A DNA stretch of 64,000 bases from Gordionus sp. m RMFG-2023 (Eukaryota; Nematomorpha; Gordioida; Chordodea; Parachordodidae), in assembly GCF_954871325.1 (NCBI RefSeq), contig NC_088776.1, forward strand, positions 32,970,508-33,034,507, written 5' to 3'. Position 1 is the first letter of the stretch; every line of letters starts with the position of its first letter. The notes beneath the pieces are model-generated. The model did not search any database. It was given only the letters and a program-made list of their open reading frames with translations, and had not been told where the DNA came from. Below, piece by piece: positions 26,485 through 40,499 of the stretch. The translations under genes and the position numbers were made by a program.

Positions 26485-27100
26485 GTAATAATATCTGAAT
26501 CTCTCGTTCATAATACAATTGCGGTTCATATATTCCAAAAATATTTAGTTCAATACTTAACAAAGAAATTTCAATGCCTGCCAAAAAAATTCTTCTATTT
26601 TTCAGATGGAGCAGCAGCTCAATATAAAAATCGGAAAAATTTAATCAATCTTTGCCACCATGAATATGATTTCGAGATAAAAGCTGAGTGGCATTTCTGG
26701 GCTACATCTCATGGCAAATCAGCTTGTGACGGGGTCGGAGGTACCGTCAAGCGTTTAGTGGCTAGAGCAAGTTTACAAAGACCTACTTCAGAACAAATAA
26801 CTTCTCCTAAAGAGTTTTTTGCCTATTGTAAGGAAAATATAAAAGGTATATGATTTATAATTTATTAATATATATATATTATAATTTTTTTATTAAGGAA
26901 TAGAGTTCTCCTATATTATGGAAGATGAATATGAGAAAGAACAAATAATTTTAAAAGAGAGATTCGACAAAGCCCGTACTATACCAGGGACGCAAAAATT
27001 TCATGCTTTTTATCCAATTTCTCAGGATAAAATTGAAATAAAATTTTATTCTAATTCAACAGAATCGCAAATATTAAATATAACATTTCACAAATTTTAA
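26482..27100 (+). CDS. SDGA..QYKN multicopy protein, two exons, 5' end unclear
   Basis: Exon one is open from about 26,482 to 26,845 and exon two runs 26,898-27,100 (stop TAA). The 52-bp intron has GT-AG ends and keeps phase (AAA G / GA ATA). The protein reads SLVHNTIAVHIFQKYL, then YFSDGAAAQYKNRKNLINL, EWHFWATSHGKSACDGVGG, TVKRLVARASLQRP, and after the intron TIPGTQ and FHAFYPIS. I recall this pattern from a protein repeated many times in arthropod genomes and thought to come from a transposon. The biochemical role is not known to me. The frame is open throughout what is visible, but no clear start codon or first exon was found because the inverted repeat begins at its 5' edge. Confidence 0.65.
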
Positions 27101-29265
27101 ATTATGGAATGAATATGATTGTCTATCTCTATTTCTATATTTCTATATTATTAATATGAATGAATAATAAAAAAATTATACAAAAGATTTTATTATTGGA
27201 AATATATTACATTATTAAGTGTCTAATGGGCATTTACCCACACTGCCCCTCAATTTATTTAGTATATTTAATAGAAATTTAAAATATTTTTAGTATAAAA
27301 AGTGAAAATATCCGTTTATTGATAAGTTTGCAGCAAAATTTTAACCAAAATCCGTAATTTCATAAAGCGCCATCTATTATTTTTTTAAATTTTTGGAGTC
27401 GATAGCGTCGCCAAAGTTTTGACATCGTATATATATTTATAAAAGGTGTCTAAATAAAAAGCAATAAAAAAATTTCGAAAACAAACTCCCTTTTTTGCTT
27501 AAAAATACAGGTAAAGCATTATAGATAAACCGGAAGTTAAAGATTCAAATTGGCGCCAAATTTTATTATTTTTTGATAGCCTTTTAGAGATTATTTTTAC
27601 CTACAATATGATATATTATATATCTTTTTAATATAAATAGTTCTTGAGATATAAGCTTTTTAAAAATTTTACAGATTCCAAAGTGGCTCTTTTTTGTACC
27701 TATGAGCCCCTATATCTCGAGAACCATGTGTGCTAGAGAGCTAAAATAAATGGCTTTCTCATTTATTTACCCTTCTAAATAATTCCAGAAATTTTTAACA
27801 ATTTTAAAAGGGGTCGGTCGAATCGTGATCGATTTGACGTGGAATGGCCCATAAGCATTTTTCCTTACTTCATATTCATTGCTCTTAATCTTTTCACCAA
27901 TTTTTTTTAATTTGTCATCCATAGAAATAATTTTTTTAATAAATATGAGGTTGTTTAATTAGATATTAGTAAAATATATTTTATTTAACTTAATAGAATA
28001 TGATGAAAGTAAAGTATATAATAATATCGCTAACTATACAATGCAATGTACTAAAATATAATCACATAAAATGGTTTGGTATATGGTTGTTATGTAAATG
28101 ATAAAATAATAGTTGAATGACATGTTATTATGATTGACATTTTAAGAATAAATATGATATGGTTTTATAATTGACATTATGAATTATAATGATTATTTAG
28201 GATATTTATATAAATATTTTTTTCGGGTCGGGTCGGGCTGGGTTTTGGGTCGGACAGCTCTTATAACCCGACTCGAGCTCAAAACCGTTAAATATTTTTT
28301 AATGCCCGAACCCGAGACTCGGGTCTGGTTGGGCCGGGTCGAGCTACGGACAGCCCGTGCAGTTCTCTATTCCTGCCTTTATTCGATAAACACACTTTGA
28401 TTTTCTTCAAAATTTATAAATACCTTATCTGTGATGATGATGATTTATTTATAAACATAAATTTGCTAAATATTTGCGGTATCCCAATGTTTAGTTTTCA
28501 AATAAGACCTGAAAATTATTTTTTCTGCCCTGATCACTCCCTAAGTTTTTATTATTTATTAAACTGTTCTCGGCTAAAAATTGATAAAAATTGCCTTTTC
28601 CTAATCTCAAATATTATTAAAATTTTATTTTAATATTAGAAAACTTGATTTTATTTTTATATAATATATAACGATTTTTTTTAAACATGGCTTAATTTAA
28701 TTTTAAAAAAAATTAGACTGAAACCCACCCCTGTTCAATTTAAAAAAATTTTTACGCTCGCGCAAAGTAAGTTTACTTGTATAGCTCTACCTTCAGTTAA
28801 CTTTTTAACATTTTTGTGAATATCTTTTTGTAAAATGTCGCAGTACAGTATTATGTGAATTTAATGTTGCCCTTATTAAATGCAATCGTAAAAATAAAAA
28901 AGATTATTTTCCCATCTAAAATATAATAAATACATACATGTATATTCTGGTTAAGTCAATTAATCAATGCTGTTAGAGCTACTTAAACAAGTTAGCTCGC
29001 TATAGCTACAGCAAGAAAAAATAATTTCTCTATTAATTAGTTACTTTCTCAAAATATTAGTGTGCTATAAGCGATTATATTTTAAATGTAGCATAGCTAT
29101 TTTAGTGACTACCTATTATCAAATCTCCCCCCCCCCCTTTCCCCTCCTAAGTAAGAGGGAAAATGATGCAACCCCAATTATATATTTTTTAATATTCCTA
29201 AATAAAATTTTGTTAATAATAATATCACATAATAAAATAAAATATGAAAGTTTGAGGACCAAAAG

Positions 29266-29385
29266 TAGTGTTGTTAAACAACTCGATTTAGATTATTTTA
29301 AATAAAGATTTTAGCCATAAAATTATTACGCGAACCTCAAGATTTTATTAATAGATATCCAAACCTTTCTGTCATCTATTACAGT
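29266..29385. mobile_element. hAT-type MITE (AGTGTTGTTAA family), copy 2
   Basis: It begins TAGTGTTGTTAAACAACTCG and shares AACCTCAAGATTTTATTAAT and ATATCCAAACCTTTCTGTC with the copy at 2,027. The right end is not clear. Confidence 0.4.
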
Positions 29386-29735
29386 CCTTGAACTAATTTA
29401 CTTACTAGGTTACACTAATTATCTCTAATTTGAAACACCTTCAGGTTTCTTTATAAAATAAAGGTAAAATACTCTTCATATAAGTTAAAATATGCATACA
29501 TCATTTTTGGGGTATAGAGGATAGGGAGGCGACCAAAAGATATTATTTATTAGCTTAAAACATTCATAAGCGACATAACTCTGGAGGCCCACCCCCCTTA
29601 TCTATTCATGGGTGCTATTTATTTAAAAATAGAGTGATAATTTTAAATTTGATTATGATAACAATGTAAATAAAAAATTAATTCATAATGACCAATATAT
29701 AACCATAAAATTAAATGAAAAGACGTTGACACAAT

Positions 29736-29948
29736 TAGTTTTGTTAAAAAACCCGATTCGAATCTATTTAAAAAAACGGCCCGTTTAAAGTTTTAACAAA
29801 AAAATATTATATAAACCTGGAGATTCAGCTCATAGATGTCAGAAATATTTGGATATCTATTTGCCAAATGATGGGGCTTACATTTTAGCTAAAATCCTAA
29901 CCGTGCCATTTTTAAAAATCGACCCAATATGGCTTCTTAACAACAATA
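29736..29948. mobile_element. hAT-type MITE (AGTGTTGTTAA family), copy 3
   Basis: It begins TAGTTTTGTTAAAAAACCCG and ends GGCTTCTTAACAACAATA, an imperfect inverted pair. The interior shares ACCTGGAGATT and ATAGATGTC words with copies 1 and 2. Confidence 0.45.
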
Positions 29949-30662
29949 TCTTAATTATGCTATGAAGTGTAGGGGCATAAATGATGTATAATCATTTAGT
30001 AACATTCACAAAAATCCTAAATATTCTGTGAGATAGCATCGAGAAACAAAATCTTAGATAATTTATCGTTAATTGGTTGGAAAACTAATAAATTATCTTA
30101 TGACCTCCATTTACCTTACCCATTTAGGAGTGAAATTATAAATCATGTAATAGAAAAAGGAAATGATAGTTCTGCAATATTATCACAAACAAAATTTGAG
30201 TGGTAAATTTAAAAAAGATTTTAAAAAACCTATTTTCATTTTAAAATGCAAAAATAGTTTATTTTCTAAATAAATTTCTCTTTTATTAATTATTTTTTAT
30301 TATTTGATATTGATATCGCATTTCGATCCTCGCTTGAAGCGTCTTCATGACACGACGTTCACTGGATGCAAACACCCCTCAAAAATCAACATCAATCGCC
30401 CTAAAAATGTTTTACCGCCTTCTGTGGCGATATTTTCACATTATTAACTACATCTTTGTAAATTTTAAAAAGAATAACTTAATTTAAATTATTAATACTC
30501 TACTAACAACTATTAAAATATGATGAATCTAGAGTTATTTGTTTGAATACGAATTTATAAAAACTCCTCATTTACATGATTGCACATAGTATATTTCTTG
30601 ACATGAATATGAGTTTGTTTGGCAGGAATATAAGTTTGTTTGGAATGAAAATGAGTTTGATG

Positions 30663-33600
30663 CAGGGGCGTCGCTAGCCTTTACAATTTCAGGGGGCTCA
30701 ACTAAAATAATTGATTATACATTTTTAAAATTTGTTAACTCTGAACAATTATTCTAAATTTAATATTTTGTCATTTATTGTATTATGCATACAAAATAAA
30801 CTGGCATATAAATAATTAAAACAATACAAGACATTTATAAAAATAATATTTTTTAATACAAAATCTATTTATTACAGTATAAAATATTTTCGATTTCTGA
30901 TATAAAAAAACTTCCGTCTAAAGAATTACAAGTGATAAAAAAAGTTAATTAATTCATACATATTCCTCAACTCATAGGCGTAGCCAGGATTTTCCTAGAG
31001 GGAGGGGGGGGGGAATTAAATAATTACTGGGGGCTTCGTTTCCAGACCCCCTTTTGGGCGGGCCTTCGGCCGCTTTTGCCAAGCCTTCGGCCGGGTTACC
31101 TTAGTCTATATATAAATATAAAATATTTTTACAAATTTTAATAAAAAAAATAAGCCTGGAACAAATATGAAATATATTTTTATTATTATATAAAATATAA
31201 TAATTTACTTGTATATACATTAATATAAAAGCATGGTAATAATTTATTCCAAACAATTATAAGAAATTTATTTATAAAAAGTAAGTAGACATATAGTTGA
31301 TATTCCTCTATTATATAGAAATAGTTACAAAATACTAGGTAAAATTCCACTTTTACAGACATATTTGAAAGTTAGAGAATATATTAGAGTTTAATTTAAC
31401 AAATTTTACTAATCAATGCTATTGATAATAAATATAGCAAGAATTTGCATTCAATTATTTAACGCCATCTATTTATTTTAAGTAAAAATTGATATTAAAA
31501 TTTAATCTTCATATTATTTATCCCACAATGTCTTTAAAGGTTTTTTTTTGATGTCCTTATCAATATTTTATAGTTTTCTGTAAAATATATAATTCGCTAT
31601 ATGTCATATGATAATTGATAAAATTAGATATACTGTAAATCTACGACATATAATATTACAATGTTTGTATTGTTTGTTTTATTACAATTCTGAACACAGC
31701 ACATTCCCATTATCTAAATAAAATAATAAATGATAGTGATATTAAAAGACATGTTTTGTATGTATCCTAAAATGCATTAACATATGATTTATAAGTCCAT
31801 ACTGAATTATGTTAAACTATATTTTAAAAAATTAAAAGGAGGGTTAGTCTTAGAATCATTTTTTTTAGGTATAATCAGCTAATCTACGTTCATAAAAATT
31901 CACTAGACTAAGAAATAATTAAAACAAATTATAATCTTACCATAATATTTAAGAATATAAGAAAAATAATATATTTCAAAGGAAACTTTTCAAAATAGAT
32001 TATCTTCGTAGACTAGTTTTGGCAATATTATATATGTATTAATATTTCATGCTGACAAATAATATATATCCAAACTACAAAATGGCGCTACAGCTGATTG
32101 CAATGTGAGGACATTTTTATCATGCATTTAATGAATGAATCGCCAATCTATGTTATATATATCATTGATTGTGCTTTAATATTTTTATTTAATTTATGAT
32201 TTAATTTTATCAATAGTTTTATAATTATATTTTACTTTTATTAGGATAAATAAATTAAAATTACTCACTTTATAAAAAATTATATTTGATATATAATATT
32301 ATTTAGTAATTTTATGGATCTATTATTAATAATTATAATATATTTCACTTTTGTCTTAAGACTTATCTTTGGCTTATATTCCATTTATTAAACATTTTTG
32401 GTTCATTATATATATTTATAAATTTATTTTCCCAAATATGTATAAATTATGATGAATAGTTTTATAAAAAATATCAACTTTTACATTCTTTCTTTCAAAT
32501 TATTGTTTAAGATATATGCATACATTTTCGAGAGTCAGGGAGTGGGGGGGAGGACTAAGGTGGATATTTTTTTTAGCTAAAAATGATATTTACAAAAAGT
32601 AATAAATTTCTGAAGGGGGGGGGATTTCCCCTGCCCCCCCCCCCTGGCTATGCCTATGCCTCAACTGATAATAGTTTTTAAAAACAATATAATGCAATAA
32701 TATAATTATTAGCAACTTACATTGACAAAAGGTTATGAAACCAATATAACTTTCTATTACAATTTTAGGCAATGTTTAGAATGGCCTAATAAGGAAAAAT
32801 TTAAAGGCCTAAACCAAATCAACCATTCTTGAAGAAGAGAGTATAAACGACCAATCCAAATCATAAAACTATATGGTGGTTAGAGCTTCCTCTTAGATGA
32901 CATGATGGAAGCTAGATAAGTAATCGAGAAAATTATTGTGAGACTAAATTAATGATATGTAAACGACTACACAGTTAACCATTATTGTTTATCTAAAATA
33001 TGCAATCATATGCTCTCAGCAGCTGTAGTTTTTATCTTAAATTACATAGCAACACAAATAATAGTTGCTGCTTAATTTGCAGTCATAGCCATGACACTCG
33101 CGATGTAAACGAATATCAGAATTTATTATGTTACATAAGTGGATAAAATAGAAACACTAAAAATCTTTGGACGAAATAATTATGCAAATATATGGAAGCC
33201 TTGAGTTATTTATTCGGCAAGGATACCATATTAGAAATTAAACATTTTATACCTATAAAATAAGGACCAGAACGATATGATAAAACAATTAAGATTGATA
33301 CTGTCGCACCACCTCTATTTGGTATATTGTATCTTAAAATAATAGTAGTTTGTAATAATAACAAAATATACTTGTATTAAAAATTTAACTCAAAACTGTT
33401 TCGAAAAAGAAAAAAATAGCTTTCCTTAAAATATGTAAAAAAAAGAGAAGAAAAGATATATAATTTATTACATTTATTGTAGGATGAATAATAAGATGTT
33501 TAATAATAGAATTATTTTTAACTAAATAGATGGCGTTATATACTTGAATGCTAATTGTTACAATATTTATTATCAAAAGCATTTATTAGTAAAATTTATT

Positions 33601-34298
33601 ATAATTTAATATATTATATAAATCTCAAATATGTCTATAGTGACATTTATCTAATATTCTGTAACCAACTGTATATAATAGAGGATTATAAACTATATAT
33701 CTATATGTCTATTTACTTACTTTTTATAAAGAAATCTCTTATACTTGTTTGGACCTTGAAAATATTTTTAGGAATAGGTATGATAATTTAATTTAAAAAT
33801 AAATATACAGTTGATTAGTCATTTTAAACTCGGCTAATTACAATATTAAATTTGTTAGTTTTCAATTAATAATTGATTGTATTTATTCAATTAGGGCTAT
33901 ATAATAATTTAAATAATAATAATCAATTAAGCTTCAACTGTTAAGGCTTTTAGTGAGTGATATTGATATTCTATTTTTAACACAGAATTTGATTGCAAGC
34001 TGACATAGTTAAAATGAAAATATAATTTATGTGAATTAATCTAGTCTAATATTTAAAATTATTCATTAATAAAAATTTAGACACTCTTATTAATTTTTAA
34101 ATAATAAAATTAAATCTATACAATACATAATAGAATTATAAAAGAAATCGTTCAGGGGTCAATCAAAAAAAATTATTTTTAGTTCAAGGGGTTATAATTC
34201 CATTTAAAAAAAATTTTTTTGCTTCAGGGGGCTATTAAAGTTTTTGAGGGGGCTCGAGCCACTGCCTCCCCTCCCCCCCCCCACTAGCGACGCCACTG
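30663..34298. mobile_element. Outer non-coding hAT element interrupted by another hAT element
   Basis: The left end CAGGGGCGTCGCTAGCC is matched by the inverse of the right end, CTAGCGACGCCACTG. The flanks are GTTTGATG (30655-30662) and GTTTGTAG (34299-34306), an 8-bp duplication with two differences. Without the inner element and its duplicated target it is about 1.94 kb long. A C run lies near the right end. No transposase could be read. Confidence 0.8.
30973..32658. mobile_element. Inner hAT element nested in the outer one
   Basis: The ends CATAGGCGTAGCCAGG and CCTGGCTATGCCTATG are inverse copies with one mismatch. Perfect 8-bp duplications CCTCAACT lie at 30965-30972 and 32659-32666. Runs of G and C sit just inside both ends, and a GGGCGGGCCTTCGGCCG-type block is near 31,050. 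Parts of its interior (about 31,261-31,500) are similar, in inverse orientation, to the outer element at about 33,470-33,730. The two are therefore relatives inserted head to head. It is non-coding. Confidence 0.9.
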
Positions 34299-34306
34299 GT
34301 TTGTAG

Positions 34307-37300
34307 AGAATGTCTATAGAAATTTAGAATTTAAATTACATTTAAAAGGTTAGCAGAAAGTTTTAAGAATATGTCTATGATTGTATGCAATATATAAATT
34401 TGGTCGATGTCAAGCAGTAATATTGAACTATAATAGGTATATAATAAAAGCATTTATTTTTATAACAATACATTTTGCTCTATTATATCTAAAAATTTAA
34501 TAAATAACCCCCCCCCCCCCCCCCACAATATATTTATCTTACCCATAGATCCCTCCTCCCAAGAAAAATGGATGTAGATTGTTCCTACCCCTCTCCCCTT
34601 ATCGTTTTTGGAGACGCTTCTCGCTTGTATTATATAAACATGATAAATAAATTTTTTAAAGAAAATAATATCATTCCATATGCCAACATGCTGATTCTCT
34701 ATTATTTACAAGGATAATCTAGAGTTTGTAAAACATCAGAATTGAATTATCTCAGAAAAAAGAACTATTTCTCAACAAGAATTTAGAGCAGCAAGACAAT
34801 TCTACTAGTCTTAAAAAATAATTTTATTAATAATTTTTCCCTTACACTTAAGAGATAACTGACATTTTAGATTTTAAAATAATTCCCAACCTTTAGCTGA
34901 ATCAAACTATAAGGTGAATTTTCTATAGCTGAGCTCACAGAAGTAATTTTTATTATTATAGCTAATATAATCTTTAAGTGGATGTTAATTCGAAATTATT
35001 ATAAAATCAAATTAGCATAATAAGCTTTATTCCTAAAAGTTGTTTCAATAAATTAATAATTTTAGTTCAAAAAATATCGATGTCGTCGTTCCTCTGCTTA
35101 TTTGGCAGCAAATTTAATACCCCGAACCAATCGTTTTAGAAAAATGAACGTCGTCGGTTTTTAGACTGTCGGCTCACAAGTCTCATTATATGATACCTTT
35201 AAAGCAACGACATACAATAATACTAAGACTGACGATGCATTCATAATAATGCATTTGAAAACGTCGTTGAATGCAAATCAGCTGGGCACGCCATTTTGGT
35301 AACCCACTTAGTATTATTCTTATGTTAAAAACTACTATTAAATTATTAACTTGCCTCCTTGTTATCTCGATGATCAGGCAATTCTTTAATAAAATTTGCG
35401 TCAGACATATAGGAATAAATTGGTCTCTCGTTAAAATGTTTAAATAATGATACGGGTAATCTAAATGGTCTTCCCAGCTGTTTTCATTTGATGAATGCTT
35501 CGTCAGTCTATATATCATTATATGTCATTACTTTAAGAGATTTTTTCCTTTAGCACCTTTTGGACACTTTTTAAATGATATTGAAAACTTAAAAATTATA
35601 TAAAATTACTAATATCATTTGATATTTTTGCCTCTATTCATTTATGGATTTTTAATTCTATTGCTTCATCATATAACTATATTATATTCAAAACACATTT
35701 TTATACACTTTTAAAGGTGGTTGATAATGGGGTTAATATTTAAATTCGTTTTTGTTTATTTCAAAGTTCATAAATTTGTTTATTTTAAAAGTTATAAAGA
35801 TTGTAAATATTTTGATTTACCATTAAATATTTGACATAGACTTTATCATACAAAAGTTATAATTAAATTTAATTATATTAAATGTACATTTTTTAAAATT
35901 GTTAGGAATTTAAATTATTTGCAAGCAACATAATAACTATTAACCCAAATTTTAAAATAAGGATTTATTAATTACAAATACTAAAATTAAAAATAGTTAC
36001 ATATGAAAATATTTTATTATGCTACAGATCACAATATAAAGGATGATAGGATATTACTATGAATAAAATAAAATATCACAAGTCTGAATCTTCCAATCAG
36101 ACTAAAATTGGTAAATTTTTTAGCTATTTATTTTTCATATTTTTTCAAGAATTTGTTGAATTTTTTATAGTATAACATAAAGGTATAATGGGAAAACACA
36201 AGAGGGCACACCTTTGAAAGTGTGGAAAAAATTTCATGACCTTTTTCATAAATTTTCAAAATATATAATGGGCATGGTGTGCTGGCTATCTGTAAACATT
36301 AATAAATATTTTTTAATTTTAGCCTTATTCACTTGTCATATTTTATTTTACCATTCATTAACCAGGTGAAAATAAATATAAAAGTGCATTTTGCTTTTTG
36401 AAAATTCCAAATTTAATGTGTTGTATGCTAATACAAAATATTTTATACAATAATAATACAATTAAGAGTTATTGCACAAATGGTAAAAAAAAATGGCTTC
36501 AAAAATCTAAATTTTTTTTATCTTCAAAATTAAAAATTATTTTAACACCAAATAAATCTTAGAATTCATCATTAAAATTATTTAGCTCAAAATATTGATT
36601 TGTATCGAGATACTATTTCAAAAAATTCTAATTTGACTAAAAATTATTAATAATCAATCATATTAAAAAATAATTATAAATAATATACTAAATTTTACAT
36701 GAATATTGTTTAGACAAAATTATTAAGGTACTAATACTAAATATTTTTATAGTTATTGCTTTTAAAAGTTGTTAGGTCAGCCCATGCAAATAGGGGAGTG
36801 GCTGCCAAAATAAGATAATTTTAAGGGCTACCAAAAAAAATTTATTGTAGAGTACTAATTTTACTCTAAATCAATTATTTTTAGCTCTTCATCCTAATTT
36901 ACTTACTAACAAAGTTATCTTTTAGATTTATGAAAAAAATCTAAATATATCATTAACGAAATTACCTTAAATAATTATTTGGATATCATGATTAGTTTGC
37001 CTTTAAGATATAAAAATGTATAAACCATAGTGTCATTATCAAGATTTTTGAATGGGTACTAAAGAAGACACTTGATTAGGCATCTGTTTCCAATGAGTTA
37101 ATTTTTTGGATATAATTTGATGAGGGTGAAAATAAAAACTTATTTCCCATAGTAAATGATCTAAAATTAGAGTAATCTTTATAAATAGTATACCAATTTT
37201 TATTTTAAACTTTTTTTGATATATTTTCAATTATAAGTGAATAAAATATATATTTTGATTTTTGATATAAAAAGAATTAACAATATTTAAGTGCTGGGCC

Positions 37301-37795
37301 TGACCCAAAAACAAGCCCACTTGCCAGAATTTTTTTTTTAAAAATTATGAGCCAAGCAATTTATGCAAAATAAATTTGAACTGGGCAAGACAATCTATAC
37401 TTAAAATATTAGGCAGGGCCTCACAAATCTCTGATTTTTCTAAAAATTTTAATAGACCTGCCAGGGCATTAAAAATTATACATTAGGCTAATTTTTTGAT
37501 GAAAACTATTTGGAAATATATTTCAATAAGCTTATTTCTTTGTATTTTAAGAACTGTCTAACTAAAATACTATTCTATTTATTTATCTATAAAAAAATAT
37601 ATAGTAAATTTACAATAAAATTTAATAAATTCACAAAAAAATGAATTATTTTAGATCTGATACAATACAAATAAATGCATAATACAGATATCAAACACAA
37701 TTTATTTATAAATATTTGTTGTAGAAATGATAGCTATAAAAGAAAGAGTCTTTATATTGGAAAAATAATAATTAGGATATAGATATACATACAAA
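34307..37795. other. Intergenic AT-rich DNA, no gene recognised
   Basis: A C run lies at 34,508-34,524. About 35,080-35,560 is less AT-rich and has a 110-residue minus-strand frame with HSSNENSWEDHL, but no complete domain could be read. About 37,290-37,450 has GGGCCTGACCC and GGCAGGGCC words of a MITE-like repeat at its right end. Confidence 0.3.
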
Positions 37796-37799
37796 AAAA

Positions 37800-38290
37800 T
37801 TTAACGGACTGGGGTGGACAATAAGATGAAGGCCCATGGTTAGACCATTAGCTGAATTATCTGTGTGGCTCTGGCTACCTCTTTGGGATTATCACTCAAT
37901 CTAGCCAACAATTTTCATTTATTTGTTTTACCAATGTGTTAATTACATCAAAATAAATGTATACCAAGGGTCACTATGCTGAATCCGTTCAGATGATGAC
38001 AAAACAAATAGTTTTTACTTTTTAAACTGCTATTTGGCGATCACACTCTCCTAGCATCTCTCACTCAAGGACCTGGCTATGAATACTTAAACACCATTCC
38101 CTCTAAATATCTTGATCTCGAGCTGAGCAATCAGGAATTTGGCTTCACCTTGGCCATTAAATGTAAGAGCTTCTACTCTCTTGAGTGCGCCAAGTGTTAG
38201 TAAGCCAATCTGGCGGTTTCCCTTCAATGCACTTTAGTATTGGACGTCAGACATATAAGATGCAATATTCTAATCAAACAGACCTTACAC
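37800..38290 (+). pseudogene. Non-LTR retrotransposon C-terminal fragment
   Basis: The plus strand from 38,060 reads LTQGPGYEYLNTIPSKYLD, then LELSNQEFGFTLAIK and SLECAKC. This fits the region after the reverse transcriptase (WL..IPS..LGL.L...EF, then a Cys pair) in the same broad group as the relic at 290-1,930, but on the opposite strand. Stops close the frame on both sides. Confidence 0.45.
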
Positions 38291-40480
38291 ACTGAAGGTT
38301 TTCCTGCAAATTTATAACCACCTAAAAATATGATTTTTTAAGAACAAATTTTTTAATAATCTAGAAATAAGAGTGGGTGGATATCATCAGATTGTACATA
38401 AATTAGAATCGCTGATTCTGGGAAATTTTAAGTTCCGAATTTTCCGATTTCAAACTGTTATCAACAAATACTCTAGAATAATGTGATTATTGAAAGTAGG
38501 TCTGCCTAATCAATCATTAAAATTTTTAGTCACACGAATTATTAAAATATGCAAAATAATCATAATTTATCATTTGTCAATTCTTTTTTATATTTATATT
38601 GATTGACCAATATTTAAAAATTATACAGTCCTAAATGTTACAATGCTACTCTTTAATCTTTTCATTTATAAATTATATTTTTAGATATAAATTTTTATCT
38701 AATTCCTGTTCTAGAAAGAGCAAATTTTATATTTAAAGAAAATTAAATTTGTTGGACGAAATTTCTGTTTTGGTTTTTGAAGTCTAGTTATAATCCTTCT
38801 TAAATGCGATTGATTCTCTTAAATATATTTTATTATGTATAAGGTTAATTATTTGTAATATTTATTTTGGCACATAAGGTATTTTATCGAAAAAATAAAT
38901 CGCTCTGGCCTATGCCTAGATTACTAATGTGCTTTTTATACATTTTTTTAAAATGAATAATTATTTAATAATTTTTAAAAATTTGGAAATAAAATATAAT
39001 TTACTTAGTTTTTTAAAAAATTGCCATTTTATAATAAACGTTTTAATATTAATAAATAATTAATCAAATATGTTAAAGGCTGAACTCAGAATCAATTAAT
39101 GAACAAATAGTTAAAATAAAATTGCTCGTTTGAAATTTGCTAAGTAAGCCAAAAAAAATTCCTATAATAAATCGAATTTATTTATTTTTTATAACAAATA
39201 AATAAATGTCCTTTTTGTAGGAAAGGTAAAATTTAGTAAAATTGTATTAGAATTTATCAATTCCAGGACTTGTTCTTTTACTACTAAATTATTTAATACA
39301 TCGTATACTTCATTTATTTTTTTTACAAATCCTTTAACAGCCAATTATTTTATTATACATATATTTTATTCGGATTCGGAATTAGTTTGTAGTGTATTTC
39401 TTATTTACATCAATGGCAAATATGAAGAAAAAATTTAAATTTGGTAAATAATCGATATATATATATTGCTTCTATGAATTTTTTTAAAAATATTCAAATA
39501 AAATCATTTGATCAGCTAGGCAAGGTCTGTCAAATTAATTTTTCAGGTAATAAAGGTTCTACGATAAGCGGGAATAAAACAATTCTATAGTGCACCTAAA
39601 TATTTTACCCACACGTTTGTTTAAAAATTATTTAATGAGTTAGTTTGTTTTTTAAATTTATTTTAGTTATTAACGTTGAATGTATTAAGCCCAAAAAGTC
39701 AACATAAAGATCCGAGCTTGAACCTAAAATTAAATAAAGAATTCGGGTTCGGTTAGGCTAAAATATTTGGCCAGAGACACGGGCTTTTTTTAAAACAAAG
39801 AAAATTTTGTCGTTATCAAATAAGTTGGATATTGTTCAATTAATTTTTTCAATTAGAATTTATGGGCCTGGCTAATAAATAAATAAAATCGGCAAAAAAA
39901 TAGAATTTTCCGGGTTCTAGGCTCTTCCTTATTGTACTTTGCTTGAAATTTTTAAATCCTTTACGCCTCTGGAAACTTGATTTTTAAGATAATCTAGTTA
40001 TCTTATAATATCAACTAATTCTTTTTTTCTCTAACTTCTAGTTCATTCATTTCTACCAACTTAGCATTTAACTATTTGTTTATATTATTATTATGCAAAC
40101 TTATCGATTTTTATCCAGATTTTTTTTCCATTTAAGATATTTTAATTGGTTGGCAAACCGATTTTTAATATTATTAACATGTGATCAAAATATTACTAAA
40201 AAGATGTGCATTCAAAATTTAACTTTTACAAGTTGGGAAGGTGTTCGATCTCTTTTTTTTAAATTTTATTTTTGTATTTCTTATTTATTAATTTATAAAT
40301 ATTTTATTTTTTTGAAAAGAGATATCTAGCCATTTTCTGCATTTTTATTTTTTGTGTTTAATTTTTTTTATTTTTAAATTTAAAAAAGCCTATTTTAGAT
40401 TAATGCATAATCGTCGCTTGAGCATTCAAGTAAAATTGATTTCTCTTTATATATGGATAGAAAAAATATTATCCCTTTGA
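38291..40480. other. Intergenic AT-rich DNA, no gene recognised
   Basis: Only short random frames are seen. About 39,690-39,940 has CGGGTTCGGTTAGGC and CCGGGTTCTAGGC words in opposite orientation and may be a decayed MITE. Confidence 0.3.
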
Positions 40481-40499
40481 CGCTTATATTCGTCTTCTT

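Larger units (their letters stand above)
25692..27250 (+). mobile_element. DNA element with an SDGA..QYKN protein and a 242-bp inverted repeat
   Basis: The likely left end reads GGGGAGACCGGGGATGGTGT. The likely right end, read inward, is AGGGGCAGTGTGGGTAAATG. The match between them is partial and no target duplication was found, so the limits are inferred. Inside are the inverted repeat 25,812-26,053 / 26,243-26,484 and a spliced gene. Confidence 0.45.
27260..30655. other. Intergenic AT-rich DNA with MITE copies
   Basis: No gene was recognised. About 28,198-28,370 is GC-rich, with CGGGTCGGGTCGGG and CGGACAGC words near both edges, typical of a short hAT MITE. Two AGTGTTGTTAA-family copies are listed separately. 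A run of C lies at 29,127-29,137. Confidence 0.4.

Noticed and set aside
26243-26584. Minus-strand frame of 113 residues
   Set aside because: It is antisense to the hairpin arm and to the 5' part of the SDGA..QYKN exon.
33385-33791. Two overlapping hydrophobic frames inside the outer hAT element
   Set aside because: They are AT-rich low-complexity translation within non-coding transposon DNA.
35186-35518. Minus-strand frame with SSNENSWE, reminiscent of a chromodomain
   Set aside because: The strands and residues expected on both sides are missing or in the wrong order, so the likeness is probably chance.
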